Below, piece after piece: positions 32,896 through 47,800 of a DNA stretch of 64,000 bases; positions within the stretch are counted from its first letter, which is position 1; every line of letters starts with the position of its first letter. A program made the translations under genes and the position numbers. The DNA is from Halichoerus grypus (lineage: Eukaryota > Chordata > Mammalia > Carnivora > Phocidae), in contig NC_135720.1 in the NCBI RefSeq assembly GCF_964656455.1, positions 105,412,696-105,476,695 on the forward strand. The letters are read 5' to 3'. The notes below the pieces were generated by a model. The model saw nothing but the letters and a program-made list of their open reading frames with translations. It did no database searches and had not been told where the DNA came from.

Positions 32896-35800
32896 GTTAG
32901 TCCTGGGTCCCGGTTATCTCCCAAGGTTGAGGAAAAGATCAGTGGAGTTTGCTTTCTCCAGCCCCCGTGTACTCCCCTCCCTCCCTTTCCTTCGCGCGGT
33001 TCTGAAACCCGGGAGATGCTGGCGCTCCGGGGGTGCTTGAAAGCCCTTTCCAGACCTTGATGCTATTATCTTGACCTCCCACCGCTCGCGAGTGTTCTTA
33101 CTGGTGGGGGCGGGGAAGGACGGAAAGAAAGCCCTGCTTAGTTAGCAGGGGCAGGAAGAAACCTGGCCCGGGATTCAGACAAGTTTTTGGTAAAGGTTAG
33201 CGTGTTAGTTTTGCTTTCTGTATTCTCTCAGCCGCCGCCTCCTTTGTTAAAAAAAATCCCTGGACCATGAGAGAAGGACATGTAGCTATCCTTCCCAGGG
33301 CCTCCCTTTCCAGTTTCTCATCTGAAAATGCTGTGCTCTGATGGCGTCTTTTTCTGCCCCGGCCCCTAGTCTCCCAGAGAGGTGGAAGCTAAGGTGGAAA
33401 AGCCATCGAACAGCTGAAACAGAGACAAATGCTGGATGGTGGTTCTCCTTTTCATTAATCTTAAGCCTTGAAAGGCAGCCTGATTATAGTCTTGAACTGG
33501 GAGCTTACTGAAGGCCAAATACTGTACTTCAGACTGTCAAAGGATTCTGGAAAAAGAGAAAATTCAGCCCTTTTCCTGAGAAGTTGGGTTCTAAAGAGAT
33601 GATATGTATACTGTCCAGTAAATGCAAGTTAGGTATTTACATGATTAACTACAGGGAGATTTGGTTACCAGAAACAGAAACCCAATTGGAAGTTTTAATG
33701 AGGGGAATGTGTCTTGAAAGGCTTTTAAAAGGATGGAATCTCACAAAGAGTGAAAAGGTCTGTCAGGACGCAGCCTTCCTTTGTGCACTGCTGGAAGCCA
33801 GAATGGATGAATGATGTGCAAAAGAACTGATGTGGGTTTGTTTGTTTTTAAGATTCTGGCATGGTATTGGCCAGCGTATCCTTTAAAGTTGAGAGGTGCC
33901 GAGAGGAAAAGAGTGATCATTGTTGTCAGAGGGAGCAGAAAAGTCCAAAGAGAGGAACCTAAAGAGGAGTCCATTGGATTTGTCTCAGAAAGAAAGCTGT
34001 TTCGGCTTTCAAACAGCAGTGGCAGACAGGGCTCCTTGTAGGCCCAGGCGCAGCGCAACCAGCTGGACTCGACCTCCATCTGGCAGATTCAGGGGAAGGG
34101 AGGGCTGGATCCCAGTTTGGGGAAATCAAAGAGATATTTCATGAAGAAATGAAAATAGGTATATTAGAAGAATTTAGCTATGAAGGAAAGATGGAACATA
34201 TAGTAGAAAGAACAACAAAATCCAGATACTGCGTGGTTAATATTAGATAAACTAATCCATTAATAAAGAAAGGTACCAAAGAGATCATGCTGATGATAGG
34301 AAGGACATGGTAAGATGTTTCATCTATACCCTGCTGCAAAATAAGCATATACCCTTAACATTTTTGAGGGTGTCTCCAAAGTGTCAAGCTCTAATAGCTG
34401 TAATTTACATATCCATTGTGAAATTCAGAGTTGAAAACAGTTCTTTGCTATGTTCCCAGAGAATGGGGAAGAGGAATAGTTTTTTTTTTTTTTTGTCTGT
34501 CTGTTTGTTTACAAAAGAATATTTGAGATTGGAATTTTTTCAGTTGGAGATTTTGTGAATTGATGGACTGTATGATCATATGGGTCTTTGAACTTCTTTC
34601 CATAAATACCTGGGTTGGTAACTCTTCTGTTACTTGCTGTCAGACCTAAAAGCTAAATAATTGAATTGATGTGATCTTACATGAAGGCACTACCGTATTC
34701 TTTATTCTGCTTGAGAACCACCTGTCTTCAAAGCCTTTAAATGAAAAAACTTTGTCTTGATATACTACCTTCTATGTGTAAGGTGTAAAATATTAAATAT
34801 GTAGTTAATTTTGACTGCCCGGTCCCGGCTGGTATATTTGACACCCAAACAATATTGTACACACAGAATTTAAAGTTGTGGGCAGGAAGCTGGATGTTTG
34901 CTGAAAATATTCAAGAGTATCAAATAGCATTACTTAATTTTAGTCAGAGTTTATGAGCACCCAGCATTCCGTGCTCTTGCCTGTAGAGACTCTCAGGCTA
35001 AAGCAGTGGTTCTCAGTTGGGGGGCAGTTTTGTCCCCTGGGAACATCTGGCAATGTCTAGAAGCATTTTTGGTTGTCACAACTGGTACTCCTGGCATCTG
35101 GTGGGTAGAGGCCAGGGATGCTGCTCAACATCTTACAGTGCCCAGGACGTCCCCCTCCCCCGCCCCCAAACAAAGGACCGCCTGGCCTGAAATGTCAGTT
35201 GTGCTGCTATTGAGAAAGCCTGGTTGAAAGTTTGATAAGAGGGACACACAAAGGCAAGAAGGATAGTGGAAGGAACAAAAGTGAAGGAAGACAGAAATGG
35301 AAATTGGGGTTTAGTCTGTGCCTGCTACAAGCACTGTGCTAGGTTTTCCACATACATTTATTCCGTCTTCTCAACAGTCTTTAAAGGCAGATATTACTGA
35401 CAAATTACTGAGGAAATCTGGCCCAGAGGAGTTCAGTAGCTGCCCCGGATCACCCAGCTAGTAAGTGGTGGCATTGGAAGTAGAACCAGCACTCCTCCCT
35501 CTCCACCACTAAGACTGCCATGGTACGCCATGGGAGGGCTGCCCTGTGGTTCTCCCACCTGAAAGCTTTCATCATTTAACTTGCTGAAGACGGTGTAGTG
35601 CTTTTTATGGGAAAGATTGTGTTAGATCTCATTCCTGCCTTCTCACTCTTGGGAAGGAAATGTATTTAAAACAAAAACACATGTGACTCTGAATTAACAG
35701 GGCTCATCTATCGGAAACTAGTGCAGAGCGTGTTGAAATGAGTAAAGGCTGAAGGGAATTTTCTTCATCTCTTCCAGTTAGCTGAGGGGCTTTCTGGAGG

Positions 35801-38800
35801 ACCTAGCATTTCAGACAGGGACGCACCTGGCAGGATGGGCAGCCCTGTACTAAAAGCTTTGAGAGGGGAGTGTGTGAGTTGGGGGCCTCAAAGACTTCAA
35901 GGGACATAGTCCAGAGGAACCTGCTAGTGGAAAAAGCCTAGTGCAGAGGGACGTTCCCTCAGAGGTCCAGGGGAAAGAACGGGATAGGTGATTGGAGAAT
36001 CAGAAAACTTGAGTAGTAGAATTAAAGATGCACAGAGGGAAGTGGGGAAGGAGTTTGAGAAAAGTAGTCAACGGCCGGAAGTGCAGCCACATGTCCCAAA
36101 CACACACTCCACTCTCTGGTCCTCCGCCAAGACTTGTGAGTGGTGCCTTTTAGCCATCAGTGACTCTGTTCTGTCATTCTCTGCTTGGTACTTGGTTTCC
36201 ATGGATCCTTTCCAAGAAGGACTTGGTTTCTGGGCACTTCCTATAGCAGCGCCCTCCACATCATTCATGAGTCCTCCCTTCCTCCTTCACTAAACAGTTG
36301 GGTCTTGATACTGCTGCATTTCACTGTGTCTGTGTTTATGTGGCCATCGAGGTCTTTCTGCGTTCACTACAATCTCAGCCCAGCACTGTTTGCTCTAGAC
36401 TGTTACAATTCAGTTATCTTGGACTCCATCCTAAGCGAGTATTTATTGAAGTACTCAAAGGACCTCTTTACGAGGCGTAGACTTTTATTGTACTGAAGTT
36501 CCCATACTTGGTTTCGTTCCCTTTTCTCCTCTAGGGTAAAGACTGTCTTCCTATTCTGTTGTAGCCCTCCATAGTAGGTGGGGCCGGGCTGTACTCCCTG
36601 GGGGCTCAGCAAATGTGTTGTCTCACGTGGGACGGGTTATTTGATGTGTATGAGAGAAGTGCTGGTCTTAGAAGATTTGGCCCCTAACTCCAGTTTAGAA
36701 ACTCCAGTTTCATGTTTTTCCTTAGTTTACATCATAATAGCCATATTTCAGAACACACGGGTGATTCCACCTTTTTCTAAACAAGTTGTCTGTCAGTACC
36801 TAAATGTCTTAGTCCAGTTTTTCATGGTTACCCCCATCTTGAGTGGTGAGGAGGCCAGGAACAAAATGGATCTCAGGTTTGGTTTGGTTTTGACCTGTTT
36901 TTGTATGCACACTGGAAAGCAAAACTATTTTGATTCCTATCTCCTGTTTTCAGAGGCTTAAAATCTAGGGGTTTCTTGAGGTTCCACTCAGGCCTCCTGC
37001 CCCTGCACTGAGACACCGTCCTCATCACTCTCAATCTTGTACGAGTTCTCAGGTCATTCTTTCTGGTTTGACAAATTGTCTGTAGTAGATAAGCATCTGC
37101 CTATTGTCTTACCCCCTGGCATACAGTAAGATGATTCACTGGCTCAGGGTTGCTGTGTGGGGAGCTGGCAAACAGTGGAGCTGGCCATAGGCTTTGATCT
37201 CTTTTCCAGGGGCCAATGGAATGACTTCAGGGTTTGATTCTTTGCCGGGAGTGATGTGTGTTTTGTTAGATTTGTTTACTCATGGTTAGGACCCAAGTGC
37301 CTCCACAGAGAGGGGAACCACGTGTTTATCCGCTTTTTGTTTCAGGCCATCTTCTCCAGCTGGCTCAAGTGGTACCAGGAATGTGTCTCTCCTTTTGTTT
37401 CCTCCCAGGATTCTTAGAAACTTCCCCCTCACCTGTTGCTGCTTAGATTTGGTTGCCTTCCATCCCTCTCCCAGGTTGGTTTTTTGCAAAGTTTCCGGGG
37501 TGCCTGGAAGCCCTGCTGAGCTGGGGCTCTGCCCTGCTTCTGCTCCCCCATGTCTGTAGGTTGACATATTCCAGTGACTGTCCCCCCGCAGCTGTGCAGG
37601 CCTCCCGACTGAGCACCAGGCTGAGTCTCACCCACATCCCGTTTAGGCTGGTCTGCGTTCCGAACAAGTAGATCCGAGTGTGGGGTGACGCATTTTCTTT
37701 TACAGGGAGAAAACTAGTTTGTCTTTGAATTGATTAGTTAACTACAGTGTTCTGGAGAAAGCTTCAGGGCCTTTCTGGCCATCGTGGCTTCTTTGTGTGT
37801 ATCTGGAGTTGGAACACTGAGGGGCTCTCAGGTTGGTTGTTTTGGAGTAATGAGGCTTTATGAATGGCCTTGCGCAGAAAACAAATGGGGGACAATTCCA
37901 GGCAGTCTGTGTCCAATTAGGTGTTGGTCACAGAGCTCAGTGATCACAGATGCTGCCAAGGGCCTCCGGTTGGGTTAGAGTTGCCTCACTTTTTTCTTAG
38001 ACATTCATTCTCTTTCTCTCTTTTTACTGTTTATTTTTAAAACTTCAGAAAATCCAGGCAGGCATAAAGAACAAAGTAAAAATCATGTACCGCCACCACC
38101 GAGAGAAAACCAGCATTACCATTTAGGTACACATGTTTGATTGTATGTGTGCTTATGAATATATTTCCAGGAAAAGGTCCATAACTTTCACTAGATTCTT
38201 AACATTAAGAATCTTAGGCTCTTTCTTTTTTTCCTTTCTTTTTTAAAGATTTGTTTATTTATTTTTAGAGAAAGAGAGCGCAGGGGGAGGGGCAGAGGGA
38301 GAGAGAGAATCTCAAGCGGATTCCCCGCCAAGCACAGAGCCAGACACAGGGCTCGATCTCACGACCCCGAGATCATGACCTGAGCCAAAACCAAGAGTCC
38401 GACGCTCCACCAACTGAGCCACCCAGGCGCCCCCCCCCCCCCCCCCCGCCCCGGAACCTTAGGCTCTTTCTAAGCTGCACTACTTCTTGCCTCGCTGAAG
38501 CTGAGTAAAACTACTTGTGGGAGCCCGGCTGCTGTTTCGATACGGTGTTTGTACGTAAGGAGACGGTTTGCAGTCTAGCTCTGCAGACCAAGGTTTTGTG
38601 TAGCAGTGATTAGCAGTCAGAAGGGGCCGTGCTGACCGTTTCACGGTCTTGGTGCTAGCTAGCATTGACTGAGCATCTGCGTGCCGCTTCCCACGCTAAC
38701 CGCAGTGGCTCCTCTCTTTCTAAAGACACTGGAGAACAAGGGGGAAGCTCCAAGAGCTTTGTTTGATTATATTGGCCAAACGTGCGCCATTGGCTTGGTT

Positions 38801-41800
38801 CTTCCTTGGAATATTCTTGAAGTTGTCATTCTTTATCCTGGTGAAGTAAGCGAGGAAATACATACAGCCTGAGGGATGTGTGCAACTTACCGTCCTGCCC
38901 TCGAGTTCTCCTCCGGGCAGAGCGATGAGGGACCCCCCCTCCGTTTGCACTTGCAGCGCTCTCCTGAGAACTCAGCCCGGGCGGGCGTCTGCAGGCCCCT
39001 CTCCCCCACCCCTGCCCCCACCTGCTCCCGCGTACATGCATAGCACAGCGCACCCTGCACGAGCCGCGTGCAGAAGGGCAGAGGATTTAACTCACACAGC
39101 TGCCTCTTAGAGCTCTAGCACCGCTCCCCGAGCCGAGTTCTGCGGGTGAGCTGCTCTCACTCCTTATCTGCCCTGGGGCCGCTGGAGCAGCCTTAGTTCA
39201 GGCCTGTATCAGAGACTGCACATTCTTCAGGGTCAGAAGCCATGTTTGTGTGATTCTCGTCATGAAAGGACACACGCAATGGGTACTTTTGAAGGTCTTT
39301 TAGATGCTTCCACTCCCACCCAGCCTAACTCTGAGGTCATTATTGCTAGCCACGGGAGGGCAGGATCTTGCCAATTCCCTTGGTTTAGAACCAAGATGAA
39401 TCTTGGCTTAGAAAGACAAAAACAGTGTAGAGACCCTTAATCCCAGAGAGATGGTATTACTTGGGCATCTAGGCTTGCCCCCACCCAGCCTCGAGGGCAT
39501 AGAGCCTTGGCACTTGGAGATGAACCCCGCACGCTTTCTTTCCCAGGTGGGGACCGTGGGAGAGTGCAGACCGAAGGCTCCGATTTTCTGCATGTGTAGA
39601 ATTTGAGATGTTATTTGAAACTCCCTGTTCCTTATTAAATGGCTGACCTGATTTTTCCCCTTTATCTCTGTAGTGGTGGAGATCCAAGAAGGGAAGACGA
39701 CTACAGTAAGTATCATCAAATTGGCCACTTACAACCTCTTTAACTCTTGGAGCTGCTGGGGGGCAGGGAGGGGGGAGGAGGAAGGCCAACCCAAACTGGA
39801 CTCCTGGCATCAGGAGCAGCTCCGTCACCATAAATCCCACAGTCTAACGTTTTTCAAGCTGTGTGCTGTCATGTGGTTGAATCAGGAACAGTCATCGTGC
39901 CTGGACTGAGGCATCCGTTGTTTGATTAAAGTGGCCTTTTGTATGATAAGGTCTCAGAGGTCTTTGGTGGGGATAAATCAGTTTTCCAAAGGGGAAACCA
40001 AGGCAGTGGTGAGAGTAGAGAGCCCAAGTAAGTTGACCCATGGCCGGGAGCCTGGACCAAGCTACTTCTTAAGTGATGCCATTAAAAGGTGACACTCTCT
40101 GGGCCCTGGGCTCACTGGCCGGCACGCTGGCTTGTCTTTTGGTTAAAAAGCTAGAATGATTCTTCATCCACCTACTCCCCCCTTTCCCTTGTTGGGCCCA
40201 TCTCACCTCCCTTCCTCGGGGAGTCATGGGGCCTAGATTATCCTATAATCCCTGAAAGACAACGTTGTTTTCACATGGCCTTCCATGCTTCCAGGAAATC
40301 TCAGCCACTCCACGGAGCTCCCAGAAGCCTCCGTAACTTCCATGTCAACCAGGGATTTAACCCTTCTGGCAGCCAGCCAAGCTCGGTCCTCCCCCAAAGC
40401 AGTCTTAACCCCAGGACGAGCCCTTAGGGTTCCCTCTTTGGGTCTTCCCCAGAATACTCCTCAGCCTTTTCACTGCTTAGCCTCAAAACGGTTCTTTTTA
40501 GGGGGCCCCCATCCCCTTTGGGCACCTCTTTTGGTTCCCTTATTCAAAGCCAAAACAAGCATTCACCCTAGGAACTCCATGCTGGTGGAGAAAAATATAT
40601 CTGCCTTTTGAGTATGGAGTGTTTCTCATGTGAGGCGTCAGTCTGCTATTTGCAAAATGAACATGGAGACATCGTGGCTCCGTGAGACCCACTGGGGGAG
40701 GGAAGGCCATCCGTGCCTCCGGGGAGAGATTATCGCTGCGGCTGACCGGGCATTGCTCACTTTTTGGGGTCTCACTTTCTTCATCTATAACATAAGATCA
40801 TGAATCTTCTTTCACGAGGTCTTGGGGGTGAAATGAGGTGATATGTTTGAACCGTTATTAGCACAGAGCCAGGCATGCAATGGGGAGTCAATAAATGTTA
40901 GCCGTGTCCCCCGCCAGGCCCACCGTAACCCCCTCCCAAGACCCAGCGTGCACCTCCACATTTTCCCTAGTGCACTTCTCCGTTTCTGGCGTGGCTGCGG
41001 TGGCCTTGGCAGAAAGTCAGGTAGCAGGACCCTGCACAGCCCCCTTTCCCTTTTGCCAGTTTCTCCCCCAGGAGACAGTATTACTTCCCTCCCAAAGCCT
41101 CAGACCTGTCCCAACTTCCCTCTCATAATCCATGGCCTCAATCAGCAAGGCTTTCTAAACTCCCCCTCTTGTAATCAGAGCCGCCTCCCAGATCATTGGC
41201 TTCTTGCACTTGGTAATTCCAAGGCTGTGTCACAGGATACAGAGCAATGGCGGAGGTCATTGCACACGTGGCCTCAGCAGGGTTTGAAAGGTGGCATCCA
41301 AAATGATAAAAGTGAGGAGGGCAGGCAAATATATCTTCCCATGTGTGTTTCTAAAAGAGCGAGCAAGGAAGCAGGCATGCACACGGTACCTGCTTGGAAG
41401 GGCGTAGAGTGGGCTCTCTCAGCCTCGAAGCTGCTGGCCTTTGGGGCTGGCTAGGGCTTTGTCGTGGGGGGCAGCATGGTTAGCAGCTTCCCTGCTGGAT
41501 GCCCGGCGCACCCCATCCCCCAGCCGTGACAGTCAGAAATGTCTCCGACATTGTCCAGTGTCCGCCGGGGGGAGGGGGGAGGTGGCAAAATCCTGCCTGG
41601 TTGGGAACCGCTGCTATAGACTGGCCTCTGTCACGTGAAGCTGGAAAGGGCAGTTTCCTCTGAGAAGGACATGGTATGTGGGATGGGAGGGAGACTTCCT
41701 TTTCACTGTGTATCCCTGCACTGTTGGAAACTTTCTACCTTGTGCAGGTATTACTTTTTTCCAGAGCGGGAAGCATAATGTTCTGGTGTTTTGTTTTGTT

Positions 41801-44800
41801 TTTGAGGAAGGAAGGGTAGCATTCAGCTGATAGAACAAACCGCTGCCTCTTGCCCCCAGCATTGTCTAATTGCCACGATGCTTGCATGCCACCAGGTCAC
41901 GTCTCTGTGGCCACCCCGAGGTCCAGTATGCAATGGCTGCAGAACCACTGCCGCAGGGGAGGCGGAGAGACCTATTAGCCACTCCCACAGAGGCCCCCAC
42001 AGATGAACTCTCCCCGGCATCTCACCATTTGGGGGGTTGCTCAAGGATCTGAGGCTCCACATGCCCTCTCCCTCACTGGCTGTCTTTCTCTTCCTCCTAG
42101 ATCGAAGGCCGGTTAACGGGGACTCCCAAGGAAAGCCCAAGCCCCCCTAACCCCTCTGGCCAGTGCCCCATCTGCCGGTGGAACCTGAAGCACAAGTATG
42201 GCTATGAGGTGAGCTGAGCTGCGCGCAGACACGCTCTGCATGGCGTGGAGGTTGCAGTCCCTGGTTCACTTCAGCGGCTTCCCCACCCCCCAGCCACTGC
42301 TGCATCTCAACCCCGGCTGCCCCAGGGAGCTTTAAAATCCTCCTCGGGCCCCACCCGCAGACACTGACTGCGCTTGGTCTGGGTGGAGCCCGACCATCAT
42401 TCATTTGTAAAGCTCCCCAGGTGATTCGACAGTGCTGCCAGGGTTGAGAGTCACTAATCCAGATCATGGCGCTGGTTGCAGGCAGTTCAGACCACCAGGG
42501 CCCTGTAACCCCGTCTTGCAGGGTGTGTTCCCAACAGATGGAATCAGGCTCTGGATTTGGCTTTCCTCCTTTTATAAGGAGGGTATATTTGGAGAGTCCT
42601 CACTGTGACCTGAGGACACATTACTGTCTCCCTCCATACTGGAGCTACAAAGACTCCCGTTTGCTCCAGCTCCTGTTCTCTCTGTTCTCTCCACAGAAAG
42701 ATGCTGAGGGTGACTAAGAATGGGAACCCCCACAGTGCAGGCTCCGTGTCAGGCACTGTGGTACGCATTTACAGGCCCTCATTCACTTGGTTTTCACCAT
42801 ATCCCTATGAAGTAGGTACTGTTTTCATCCTTGATTTCCAGACGAGGAACTTCGAGGCATGAAAAGTTGATGAACTTGCCTCAGATCACCCAGCTAATAT
42901 CAGAGCCAGGCTATAAACTCCAGGGATACAAAACCCAGGCAGAGCCTACTATCCTGACGACTGCTCTCCATCCTCGCTAGAAACAGGGCGGGCTTGGGGG
43001 AAGGACGCAGCCCTAGAGAAATCCATACTTGTCCTTCAGGGTTCTATTGGTGACATTAAGCACCCTATTTTTAGGTTTCAGGTGATTAGGCTCTGGGCCA
43101 GTTTGACCTGCAAGTTGTCCCTGTACCGCTCTGTGGAATGGGATGACTAAAGGCAGAGGTCCTGGTCAGGTGGTGGGAGCAGGAGCGGCCACATGCCCAT
43201 GGGATCCGAACAGAATGACCCAACTAATCTCCTGGGCTGGGAGCCTTGGCTCCGGGCCACCGGGCGGGGAGGAGGGTGCTCCTTTCACTCTGCTACCGGC
43301 TCTTCTGCTCATGGCTACCCGGACTAATAGGAAACCTATAGGCCACAGGACAGTGTTCACAGCTTCTTGTGACATAGAAGTTAATGGAGTTGTGGCCGCA
43401 CTTAGAATCCCAGCTGAAGATGGGGAAGTGAAGTCCACACCTGCCTAACCACCATGGGGCACTCCTTCTACCAGCCATTTCCAGGAAATGGACTTGGCTG
43501 TGTTTATCCAACAGACGAAATCCAATCCCCCCCGAGGTAAAGGCTACAGTTGTTTTCCTTTTACCCCTTTCCACTCAGGACACCGTTAGCCTGAGCTGCA
43601 CAAAGCTGTCAGCTTGCTTGGCAGCCTACGGTGGGGGGCTGGGGCTGCGGGCCCAGTTTATTAGTCCTGGATAATCCAATCCAAGTTGTTTTCACCAGAT
43701 TCTAAAGATTACAGGGGTGGGAATTGGGGGCCCGGGTCCCTCAGGAGCTGTCCAGTGATTAAAACAAATCTGCGGTTATACAACGAGGCGCCTGCCAGGG
43801 CAGCAGATCGGTTTGTGGGACAGGACTGCGAAGACGGGCATGGCGGGCCCCTCGGTGGGCGGGGCCCCCCTCTCCTTGGGGAAGCCGTGGCTTTTGTTTA
43901 ACCCCCTCAGCCACCCTGTGAAAGTTGGAAGGGGAAGTGGTCTCTTGGCTTGATTTTGGCTGTGTTTATCCTTGTGCCCTCGACTCATCCAAAGCAGTCT
44001 GATGGTCCAGAGGAAGCCAGAGAATCCATTCACATCTGGCCATGGGGGCTTAGAAGATGTGGCTCTTAACGTCACCACCCCGATCCTCTCCTCCCCAGCT
44101 CGTACGCTGCCTGCGCTTGCAGGGGAACTGCAGAGGTGGAGGGGCTGTCTGTGCGGATTCTGGCCTGTAGGCTATAGGGGTGGAAACCGTAGTGGTTTTT
44201 CCCCCTTGTGTGGATATCTATGACACGCCCCCTACCTCGCCCAAGGAGAATAACAGGCCTTTCATTACCAGGAGAGATGCTGCCCGTGCTCTAAAGATGA
44301 ACACTTTTTGAAGAGTTTCTGTTCTGTAATCTCTCAAAGATTCTCATGGAGATGCTGGGAGCCCTTGGGGTTGGAAAATCTTACCAACTTGGGATTTAGA
44401 TTTTGTTAGGGCAAAAATAGACCAGTGTGCAAAAGCTCTGTGTAGAGGGTGTGGTCCCTGGTTGGTTCCCGAGGGAGACATCAACCCCTTGGGGTGCTGG
44501 GGTAGGAAGGCCTCCTCTGTAAGCCACGAGGCCCTGGTGTCCCGTTTCAGACGCCCACCGGCTGACTGACTGCAGTTTTCCGTTTCCCCTAGGATGTTCT
44601 GCTGCTCAGTCAGTTCCTCCGGCCTTGTGGAGGCATGCTGCCTCGAAGGATCACAGGCCTGTGCCAGGAAGAACACCGTAAGATTGAGGAGTGCGTGAAG
44701 ATGGCCCACCGAGCAGGTAGAAGGCCCTCTCGGGGCGAAGAGGAGGGCAGAGGGCTACAGGCGCCATCCCCCCATCCCACCCCTTGCCGGCTGCCCCCTG

Positions 44801-47800
44801 GTCCAGCCCCTCCTGGAAGAGATAGGAACATCCAGAGTCTTCGCTGTACTCACCCCCCCAGTGCCAGCCTCCCACCCCCCTTGGGCTTTCCGTCTACCCC
44901 TGAGAGCTGCAGAGGGAGCTGCAAGACCATCCCATACGTGCTCTTGTCTCTACTCAGGTCTCTTCCCAAATCACAGGCCTCAGCTTCCTGAAGGATTTGT
45001 TCCGAAGAGCAAACCCCAACTCAACCGGTAAGCAAAGCCAGGTATCGCCACCCAGAGCATTCTGCAGGCCCTCAGCTCTCACTGTCTGGAACTCGTCCCA
45101 CAGCCCAGGAAAGCTAGAGTGCTCCCTTGGCTGTCTGTTCCATTCCTCCCCGCGTGAGCACCCACCCCCTTCAGTCCCAGCACTGCTGGGTGGATCCTGT
45201 GCACACTTCTGTGCGTCTCCCCTGCTGGCCTCAGACTCTCTCCTCTTCCCTTCCCGGCTGGGCACTTAGCACAGGGGCACGAAGGGTAAGAAGGTCTGCC
45301 GGTTGGGCATTAGAATGTGCTAATCCCCGGTTTATGACATCATACTGGGTTGCTATGGGAATGTCAGAGCACTTCTACAAACTTTTCAGTATCCCAGCAC
45401 GGGGTTATTAAAGGGCAAAATGAGGCCTTAGAAAGGGGAGGGCTCTTTGGGGTGGGGCCACCGCACATAGCCGTGCCCGTCACGCACTGCAGAACTTCAG
45501 CCTCCATAGCGCTCCCTAGGGTCGTGCGGTTAACCTGCACAGCTGCCCTGGAGCGGGCTGGGAGGTCCTGGGCTTTTGTAGAGTGGAGGAACGCCCCCAG
45601 ACCCTGGAATCAATCAGTCTGCCTTCCAGCCAAAGCAGGGGGCCCCCTCTGGTGTAGGAGCAGATTCCCATCTCACCCTCAAACAGCCGTCCTGCCATGA
45701 GCTCCCTGTCCCCCCGCCCCGGCCCCAACAAGACCACACTCATGTCCTCCCAGATCTGCAATAGCCCCTGCTCAAGAGTAGATCCAGGTCTATAAAATTG
45801 ATTCTGGTCTTGTCTTCTTGTTCGCCCTGTCAACGGCCCCTCCCCTCTTCGGTCTGTCCAGCTACTACTGTAACTGCTCTCTCTAGGGGACCCAAGATGG
45901 CTGAAGCAGGGCAAGACAGCGCCTCTGCAGCCAACCTCCAAGGCTGATCCCCAACAAAATGCAGGCACGGAGGGTGGGGGGCCAGGCAAGTCCAGCTTCG
46001 GATGGCTGGACTGGGGGTGCAGGGCCAGAGCTGGGTCTTCACTGACACCTCGCCAGCACCCTGGCCCCATGCCCATCTCCACCTGAACCTCCCACATGGC
46101 TAGCTGGGCCATCTGCCAGCAGCCTGGGGGAGCAGGACATATTAACCTCTTCCTGTCTTTCCCGCTTGTGCTCTGGACCATTTGGAAGTTGAGCCCACCC
46201 TCCCGTCTGACTTGTAAAGAGACAGCAGCAGGCCTAAGGACATAATCCATCCTGCCCTCAGGCCTTTGAAGCAAGGCCAGGCTCCCTCCCATATATCCGG
46301 TGTCCTTTAACGTGACACAGGATTGATGATGTGTGGGGGCTCTTGGGTTGCAAAAGGCCACTCTAGGGGGGAGGGGGAGTCCTGGCTACGAAGGAGTGTG
46401 ATTCTCTTGCATCAAGGGACTTTATGATTCCATCCAGAGGTCCTTGAGCTGCTGTGGACTGGCCCAGGCTCTGCTGGGCCCTAGGGAGCCACACTTCCTC
46501 CTTCCCCTGCCCCTTCAGGAGAGGTACGAAGGAGCCTTGGTTCTTCCTAGAGCTGGAGGGTTGCCCCGAGAGCTAACTGGAGGCCACTAACCACCGCCCC
46601 CCCCCCACCCCCAGCTGGCTGTTTCGGGTGGCACAGGCATCAGGCCCAGGGCTAGCTGAAGCCCAGCTTCCCTCCGCTCTCTCCAGGGCAGGGGGAAAAC
46701 AGCCTGAGGGCAGCAGCTTTGGACAAGCTGGTCAGCCTCAGGCTCTCCCGGGGTCTTTGATCCCACTGCGCGTTTCTTTTAGGGAGCCTGCTCCCACTCT
46801 CTGTTTCTTCCCCCACCCCCTCTGAAAACTGGGAGATGCCGGCTCAGGGGCCTGCCAGGTGCTCCCCTCACTTCACCTTCACCTTCACGCTTCTGTTAGC
46901 CCGGCACCACCATAGAGAAGCCAGCCGTCGGCCCCACCCACTGCACAGAGGCCTTCCTGTTCGGGGGCATTGAGAGGGACAGCACACGTGGAGAGCACCC
47001 CCTCCCTGCCCACCTCATACTTGGAATGTAGGCTAGCACTTCCCACAGCTTTTTACTGCCTCGCAGAGCTGTTCCCTTTGCTCAGGACTAAGAGCAGGAA
47101 ACCAAGGTCCAGGGAAGGGGAGCTCAGTTGAAATATGTAAATCAGTAATCATTTTTTTTTAGTTTTATCTAAAAATTCTCAACCAAGGTGATTAATTTTT
47201 TAAATGAAAAAGTCTCTCATGCGAGGGTCTCTAGCGGCTGCTGGGTTGAGCCCCAGCCTAGAGTGGAGGCAGAAGAGGAGCCTGGCTTTGCCATGGCTGA
47301 GCTTTGAGGACGAAGGGTGGGCCTCTCTGGACAGGATCCAAGTTGCATTCTGGATGGAGTAAACCCCAGTCCCAGCCGGCATGAGCCACTTTTCCGGGAA
47401 CTGTCAGGGCCCTGGCCATCCCCAAAGGAGGCCAAAGGACTGTGGGCGGCAGCCATCTTTCCCCACTCCCCTCCTACTTACAGGAACCTTCCTGGGCTAG
47501 GTCTGTACCACGGGCCCTCACCCTTGGCTCCCATTATGAGGGTGAGGGGCAGGGGCCCTACACCAGTGATGGCCGCCCAGGGGAGCTCCTGGAAGGCTGG
47601 GGTGACAGAGTGAGCCAAGTGGGGAAGAGGGAAGGATCTCTCCAGGCCTTACATCAGCCTCTCCTCTCCCCATGATTGAGGCCAGAGAGGAATGATCTGC
47701 TTTCTGGGCAGCCTCTTCCTCCGCCTCCTCCCCCAGCAAGTATACACACAAACATTGACAACTCATAAAGATCAAGGGAGCGCATGGCCCTGGGCTGCCT

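Larger units (their letters stand above)
32896..39673 (+). other. MRPS18A: MRPS18A intron 1 (6.8 kb)
   Basis: GTTAGT to CTCTGTAG. It contains MER5A (35004-35222), an inverted MIR (35300-35510), a carnivore SINE and a C18 run (38227-38447), and a CpG-moderate stretch at 38880-39070. No further exon was identified. Confidence 0.85.
39706..42100 (+). other. MRPS18A: MRPS18A intron 2 (2.4 kb)
   Basis: GTAAGT to TTCCTCCTAG. It carries a MIR (40750-40905) and an inverted MER5 element (41448-41613). The open frame at 40843-41454 partly overlaps the MIR and is not coding. Confidence 0.85.
42209..44592 (+). other. MRPS18A: MRPS18A intron 3 (2.4 kb)
   Basis: GTGAGC to TTCCCCTAG. It holds a hAT-type element (42262-42456) and an inverted MIR (42735-42930). 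An isolated GC box TGGGCGGGGCC is at 43856-43866. Confidence 0.85.

Noticed and set aside
40843..41454. 203-codon plus-strand open frame in MRPS18A intron 2
   Set aside because: It starts inside a MIR element and has no recognised homology or splice support.
45516..46361. 281-codon minus-strand open frame inside MRPS18A intron 5
   Set aside because: Composition-driven: GC-rich, no family similarity, low-complexity Pro/Gly/Arg content, no splice or promoter context.
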